Assembly (NCBI RefSeq): GCF_008831285.2
Contig: NC_045140.1
Location: forward strand, 5,189,528-5,249,527
DNA length: 60,000 bases
Origin: Nymphaea colorata
Taxonomy: Eukaryota; Streptophyta; Magnoliopsida; Nymphaeales; Nymphaeaceae
Direction: 5' to 3'
Of this stretch, positions 55,289-60,000 are shown one piece after another; positions within the stretch are counted from its first letter, which is position 1; each line of letters opens with the position of its first letter. A model generated the notes under the pieces. It saw nothing but the letters and a program-made list of their open reading frames with translations, ran no database searches and was not told where the DNA came from. Made by a program: the position numbers and the translations under genes.

Positions 55289-58200
55289 CAACTTAACTTT
55301 TATAATCATGCCTTACCAGAAGAGAAACCATTTGGTATAGAGAGAAAAATTGTGAAAAGCAGTGAAGGGAAAAATCAAGGATATGCTGAAGCACTATATA
55401 TAAATAAAACCGAGGATAATCCATGACATATATCATGCAACTACTACTCGCGTCACTTCTCCTAAGTTGAGCAACCGAAAGGTAAACAGAACAGTAAACT
55501 AGAAAAAATAGTTCAAATGCAAGCGTCTGTGGCAAGGGGCTTTAGCAGAAAGTTGGAAACCGGGAAAAAACAGTCTATCGTTTCAAGATTTTTTTTTTTT
55601 TTTGTTGGATCTTTGTGAAACTAATTTTAAAATTTGTCTGCGCAGATTAACTTTAGCTAGCTGTCCATGTAAAATTATTGCCAATTTAAAATTAAATACA
55701 TAAATTTGTGATGAAATATAAAAAAAAAAATTGTTTCAAACATATTCTTGCATTCACTAAACTCTCATGCTTCCAGCGACATACGTTCTATCATAAATGA
55801 AGCAGAATCTCTCAAAAGGATCATGAATGCTACTAACATAAAATAGTTGAAAAACTTGGTGAGGAGGTTTGTTCGACCCCTATGAATCAAAATAGAGAAA
55901 ATGAATATGTCAAAACCAAAGCATAGTTGATTGTCTTTTTCCAAAATCTCATGACATTTCCAAAGGCAAAAACTTGGTGGCGCACAGAGTTAAAAGACCT
56001 GGCAGGTAATTCTATTCAGCGTATGATTTCCGGTGAGATTGATTTTGAGAGGATGTCCTTGGAAAACTTGGAAAGGAAGAGGAACTATTATGCAATATAG
56101 CCAATAAGTTAAGGACCTTCATGAAAAATCCATTTTTTTAACCCTTCATAACATCTCTGTCTTTCTATAAAGCACCATTAATGAATATTAACCCCTTCCC
56201 ATTCCACAAAGCACTAAAGTTTATTTCAATGTCTCTTACTCTCTTTAATCAATTTAGCACTCCACCCCTTCTTAAAATCTCTCTCTCTCTCACTCTTTCT
56301 ATAATTAATTTAGTTAACTTTGTAACTCTCACACACACTTTTTTGTCTTTCCATTTATGCGTATTATTTTTTCTTTTTGGCTCCGTCGAAACCTCTGATT
56401 CCTGACTTTCAAAAGAAACTCTGCCACAAAATCAGGTATATTTTTTCTTGTTATGACAAAAAAATTCTCTGTGGTATTTCATTGCAGAAACTTATCCCAC
56501 ATGAGTCTCATGCGGATAACTTATCTCTATCTTGAAGGTACCTAAGGCGCCGTTTGATTGTCGGGGGAAAGACTGTGCAGCAGGTGAAATCGGGAAAAAA
56601 CGTACGTTTTCAACCGGTGTTATCAAACGCCGTTAACTTTTCCTCGGTAAAAAATGAAATCCAGGGTAAACTTCTCCGGGAAAAAAGTCGGACCCCGTTG
56701 AGGGCTTGCTCGACTCCTCCTTCGACTCTCTGCCTTCTTCTTCGACCGCTCGCCCGACCGCTCGCCGTGCGCCACTGCCGCCACTCTGCATCCAGCCATT
56801 GCCGTGGTCCTTCGGAAGTTGAGGTACGCCAACCTCTCTCTCCCTATTGTGCGTTCTTTCTTTTTCTATTCGTCGCCGTGGTCCTTCAAATGGTCTGTAC
56901 ATTTTATTTTCTGTTTTTCCCTTCATGCGGCTTCATGGGGAGCCTCGCAAGTTGAGGTCTTTAAGCAGTGTTTTGATATTGTTCTTGGTTGGTGGCTCGT
57001 GATGATCCATGTCTTCAAATGAGTCTCTTGATAATCGTTTCTCGGTGTAGAACCAAGCTTCTGTCAAATGAAAAAGGGCCGAGGGCAAGGGCAAGAACGT
57101 AGGGAAGGGGAGCTTCACGAGAGTGAAAAGCCGGTGACAGATCGAAAATGTCGACAGCGAGATGAGCTTCGGGGGAGCGTGATTTTTTAGTTTTCGTGGG
57201 AGGAGTGCTAGGTTTTCCTAACGCAGAGACATACTTCGTTAGAAAATGTGATAGGGATTGCAGAACTACAAGGCAACTATAACGTAGTTGATTTGATTCG
57301 ATATTAAGTTTATTTCTTTGTCTGTGAACAATGTTTTGAAATTTGCAACTGTGAGTGCAACTTTCCTGAGCATTTAATCATGAATGTTTTAAGTGAGCAC
57401 TGTCTCGAGCAATCTGAATCAATGTATGCCAATATTCGTTGATTTTTGGAATGCATGTAGTGCCTTTGTGTGGTAGGAACACAATTAATTTTTATCTCAA
57501 GCTTTTGTCTTTGATCTGAAAATGGGCCTGTACCCAAATAAAACTTTAGAAAAAACTCAAGTTTCAATGTATGGGAAGTGCTTGTTGGAGTTTCTGTTGA
57601 GGAAACTACTGTTTAGAAACTGTAGTTTGGCCTGCTGTTCATTACACTGTATCTCGCGATGTCCCTGTATGCAAAGTAAATTCATCCTTAGACCAAGAAC
57701 AAGTGAGCAGGGGAGTACAACAAAGAGAAAATGCATCTAAGCAACAAGTTTCTGTAACTAGCATAGTGAGATGGACTGTGGTCTGCCTTGCCATTTATAC
57801 ATATTGACAGCATCTTATGTTTCTTCCTTTTATAAATGTATTTCAGATGAAGAGATTGGTTGGCAATAAAGGCTGCTACTAGGCACCAAGAACCTTAGTA
57901 ATCAGCTTAGAATCCAACTAGGAAATGAACCCCAAAATATGAATTAACGTGGACCTGTTGAAAAGCTTTCTGCAGTTCACTGTAAAGACAAAATTCAGAA
58001 CACAAATGGACAGGATCTAGCTTGGCAACATTCTATAGAACAGAAAAGTTTGAACAATTGGCAAACGAGCCCTGGTCATTGTAAACTGAACAAGCACCTA
58101 ATACAGACCAGGTTTGTTAGGAAAACTGCACAAAGGGCCAATATACGAAGCATGGTTGCAACTTTAGCAAATTGATCAGTTAGTCCATGTGAACTTGAGT

Positions 58201-58742
58201 TATTTCATCTCTATTCTTAACATTGACGTCAGTCTGCTGTTCTAGATCACTTTTCTTTTTATAGCGAATGTATAAGAGTCAAGCTTTTCAATTGGTTAAT
58301 TAGTTTTTGTTTTCAACTTCTTCGAAGTGCAACTTCCAACTAGCTTGAATTTTTTACCACCTACATCCATACCGATGGTGGCCCTGTTTTGTCCTGCTGA
58401 TGTGATTTTCAACTTCCATCCATCAGGAATCAATAATTTTGATATTCTGCGATATCTTTTGGTCACTCAAATCGACGGGCAAATGAAGTACCTGAAGTTG
58501 CGGAGGTAGAGAAGATTGTGCGATCCTAAAATTGTTAATGGGATCAATAGGGATGTGTCTGGCAGCCTCACTTCCCACATATGAAGCTGTTTATGCAGAA
58601 CCCACAATGTAATCGAACACCATGGATTGTCTGACCTCAAATCCAAGGATTTGAGATTCCCTGAAAATGGTCTGTACCCGTACTCACACCTGCACCGGTA
58701 CCCGTACCAGCACCTGTAACCGTACCTATGTGACATAGGTTT
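55289..58742. other. DNA enclosed by the inverted repeat
   Basis: No recognisable transposase or host gene. At about 56546-56636 a small inverted motif (GGCGCCGTTTGATTG ... TATCAAACGCC) could be the ends of a tiny MITE. At 58670-58735 there are degenerate TACCCGTAC/CACCTG repeats. The other open frames are short and unconvincing. Confidence 0.45.
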
Positions 58743-59150
58743 AGGCGTTTAGGTCAATTGTTGTCATCACACTGCAAACAAACAAACTTCAAAAGTCAAA
58801 ACTTGTTATCGATCAGTTTCTTTAAGCTGCTGAATTTGTTTCTCTATAGAGATGATATGCAATTTACATATCTCTTTGTTTGAGACCTGCAGCTGCCTAG
58901 CCCCAGCTTGCGAGTCGGAAACAAAGGGGGGGAAATGCTAGGTGCTTCGGCGATCTATTGTTCTAATTGTTTAGTTATTTTTTTGTTTTCATTTAGAATA
59001 TCTTCGGCATAAACATGTAGAAATATGGGCTCGAACTAATTACGCTACACAAGTGTAGAGCCCTCTAGAAAAAAGCTTTCTTTATGGCGCGTTTGAATCT
59101 ATTATGGTATTCTTAGTGCTTCCGTATAGCTAATGTTCCAGTTTCTTGCA
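58743..59150 (-). repeat. Inverted repeat, right arm (408 bp)
   Basis: Reverse complement of 54908-55288. The outer end is GTTTCTTGCA and the inner end AGGCGTTT. Together with the left arm it frames 3454 bp. Long inverted termini of 300-400 bp suit a Mutator-like or foldback element, but no target duplication flanks the outer ends (left GGGGACC, right ATTACAT). An ordinary inverted duplication is equally possible. Confidence 0.92.
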
Positions 59151-59371
59151 ATTACATTTTTCCATTTCTTGGAATGCATAATAAGCATGCTGGAAGATGG
59201 GTTTGACATAGATTTTGTCATGGAAGCATGCATGGAAAAAGCACTTTTCTTTTTTGTGTCTACTGATATAAGGTCATTCTAAAGGTTTTCTTGCAATTCA
59301 GGGGAATTGATGCCAAATTTTTGTTTCTCTATGCAGATACACGTGAAAGCAGGGCAAGTTAATAATTTGAG
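59151..59371 (+). promoter_or_regulatory. Leader of the UTP18-type gene with a likely 5'-UTR intron
   Basis: TTTCTCTATGCAG at 59323-59335 is a strong acceptor site 36 bases before the start codon, so an intron probably lies in the 5' untranslated region. The true promoter may lie in or beyond the right inverted-repeat arm. Confidence 0.5.
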
Positions 59372-60000
59372 ATGGGTTTGGTATCTCAGAATGCTCTATC
59401 TAGGAAGCGGTCAAGTGACAATAATCAAGCTAACCTCAATCAAGATAATGCTGGAGAAACTGGTGATGCTTCTGCAGATCCAAAAAGTCAAAGAAGGAAA
59501 CAAAAACGTGATGCTTCTGCCAAAAAGAAGGAACATAAAGTTGCCAGTGAGATGCAGGAGATGAAGAAGCTGGAGGGCTTCCTGTTTGGCCCTCTTCATT
59601 CTTCTGTTGGATTTGGTAAAGAGGCGGCAAAAGATACAGGAGAAGATATGAATGAGGATGGTGTTTTTTTGTCTAAAGATTGGTCATCTGCTACTGATGT
59701 TATTCTTCATGAGGGTAATATTCTTCATGAGGATAATGAGGTAGACAGGGAAGCTTCCATGAGTGATGAAGAGAGAGAGCCACACGAGACAAGGAAACCT
59801 GTATGGATTGATGAAGAAGAACAAGTAGCGAAAATCAACATAGCCAAAACCAACAGGCTAAGAAAATTAAGGGGAGAAGAAGGTGAGATATTGGTCAGTG
59901 GAGCTGATTATGTTGCAAGATTAAGGTCACAGCATCTTAAGCTGAACCCCAAAACTGAGTGGGCGGAGCTTGGGTGGAGGTCTGAGAGAGATGCTTTTGA
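59372..60000 (+). CDS. UTP18: UTP18-type U3 snoRNP / SSU processome protein, N-terminal part
   Basis: ATG 59372 opens 209 codons with no stop before the window ends. The frame starts MGLVSQNALSRKRSSDNN and has a lysine/arginine-rich nuclear-targeting-like stretch (about 40-55). It then has EMKKLEGFLFGPLHSSVGFG (about 62-82), an acidic region, and RKPVWIDEEE (141-150). After that come INIAKTNRLRKLRGEEGE and VSGADYVARLRSQHLKLNP, the conserved N-terminal block before the WD40 repeats in UTP18 proteins. These act in the nucleolus in early 18S rRNA processing as part of the small-subunit processome. The WD40 part lies beyond the window. An 18-bp in-frame tandem duplication near 59701-59736 repeats ILHE. 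No lesion is seen, and this is the only host gene here that looks functional. Confidence 0.85.
   Translation, partial: MGLVSQNALSRKRSSDNNQANLNQDNAGETGDASADPKSQRRKQKRDASAKKKEHKVASEMQEMKKLEGFLFGPLHSSVGFGKEAAKDTGEDMNEDGVFLSKDWSSATDVILHEGNILHEDNEVDREASMSDEEREPHETRKPVWIDEEEQVAKINIAKTNRLRKLRGEEGEILVSGADYVARLRSQHLKLNPKTEWAELGWRSERDAF

Overview
The window is nuclear DNA of a flowering plant. Its genes have introns with GT/AG borders, the Ty1/copia and Ty3/gypsy elements are of plant type and use the initiator-tRNA-Met primer site, and the recognisable host genes are plant families. I cannot name the species. Only one host gene looks intact, the 5' end of a UTP18-type gene at the right edge. All other host coding sequence here is broken, truncated or duplicated, and mobile elements fill roughly half the window.

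Left part (1-5180): the first half of an FHA-domain AAA-type ATPase gene. Its exons and introns are still readable but carry several frameshifts. It stops abruptly at the end of an exon and is joined to repetitive DNA.

Middle (about 5183-37003): a degenerate tandem array of at least four large units. Each full unit has three segments. S1 (about 2 kb) is of unknown origin, with a tRNA-Met primer-site-like motif and an A-rich tract. S2 is the 3' part of a condensin II subunit gene (CAP-D3-like), with introns. S3 (about 0.7 kb) looks like a leader plus intron. Unit 3 was opened by a 10.9-kb chromodomain-type Ty3/gypsy element (15344-26242; 3-kb LTRs, 5-bp target duplication GGTGC, pol reading frame running into the 3' LTR). 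Inside unit 4 the condensin fragment is tandemly repeated again with a period near 517 bp, and that sub-array was split by a nearly intact Ty1/copia element (29707-34925, target duplication CTTTA).

Right of the array (37003-43490): a DnaJ (type 49/B12) pseudogene whose first codons are split by a second, fully intact copia element of the same family on the opposite strand (37440-42762; LTRs identical by eye, target duplication GATGG). The two copia elements form a large inverted pair.

Far right (43490-60000): decayed sequence with a small terminal-inverted-repeat element, a minus-strand copia pol remnant (46123-48120), a plus-strand copia gag remnant (48255-49414), an LTR-like remnant of unknown family (49894-50900), a GC-rich MITE-like element, and a pair of about 380-408-bp inverted repeats (54908-55288 / 58743-59150) enclosing 3.45 kb. 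The right arm ends just upstream of the UTP18 gene, which runs off the window.

I found no bacterial-type operon, CRISPR array, rRNA or tRNA gene. The most notable signals are: the nested amplification of an already frameshifted condensin gene piece; short tandem duplications of 4-73 bp scattered across nearly every sequence class; the inverted pair of intact copia elements; and a gypsy pol frame that extends about 178 codons into its LTR.
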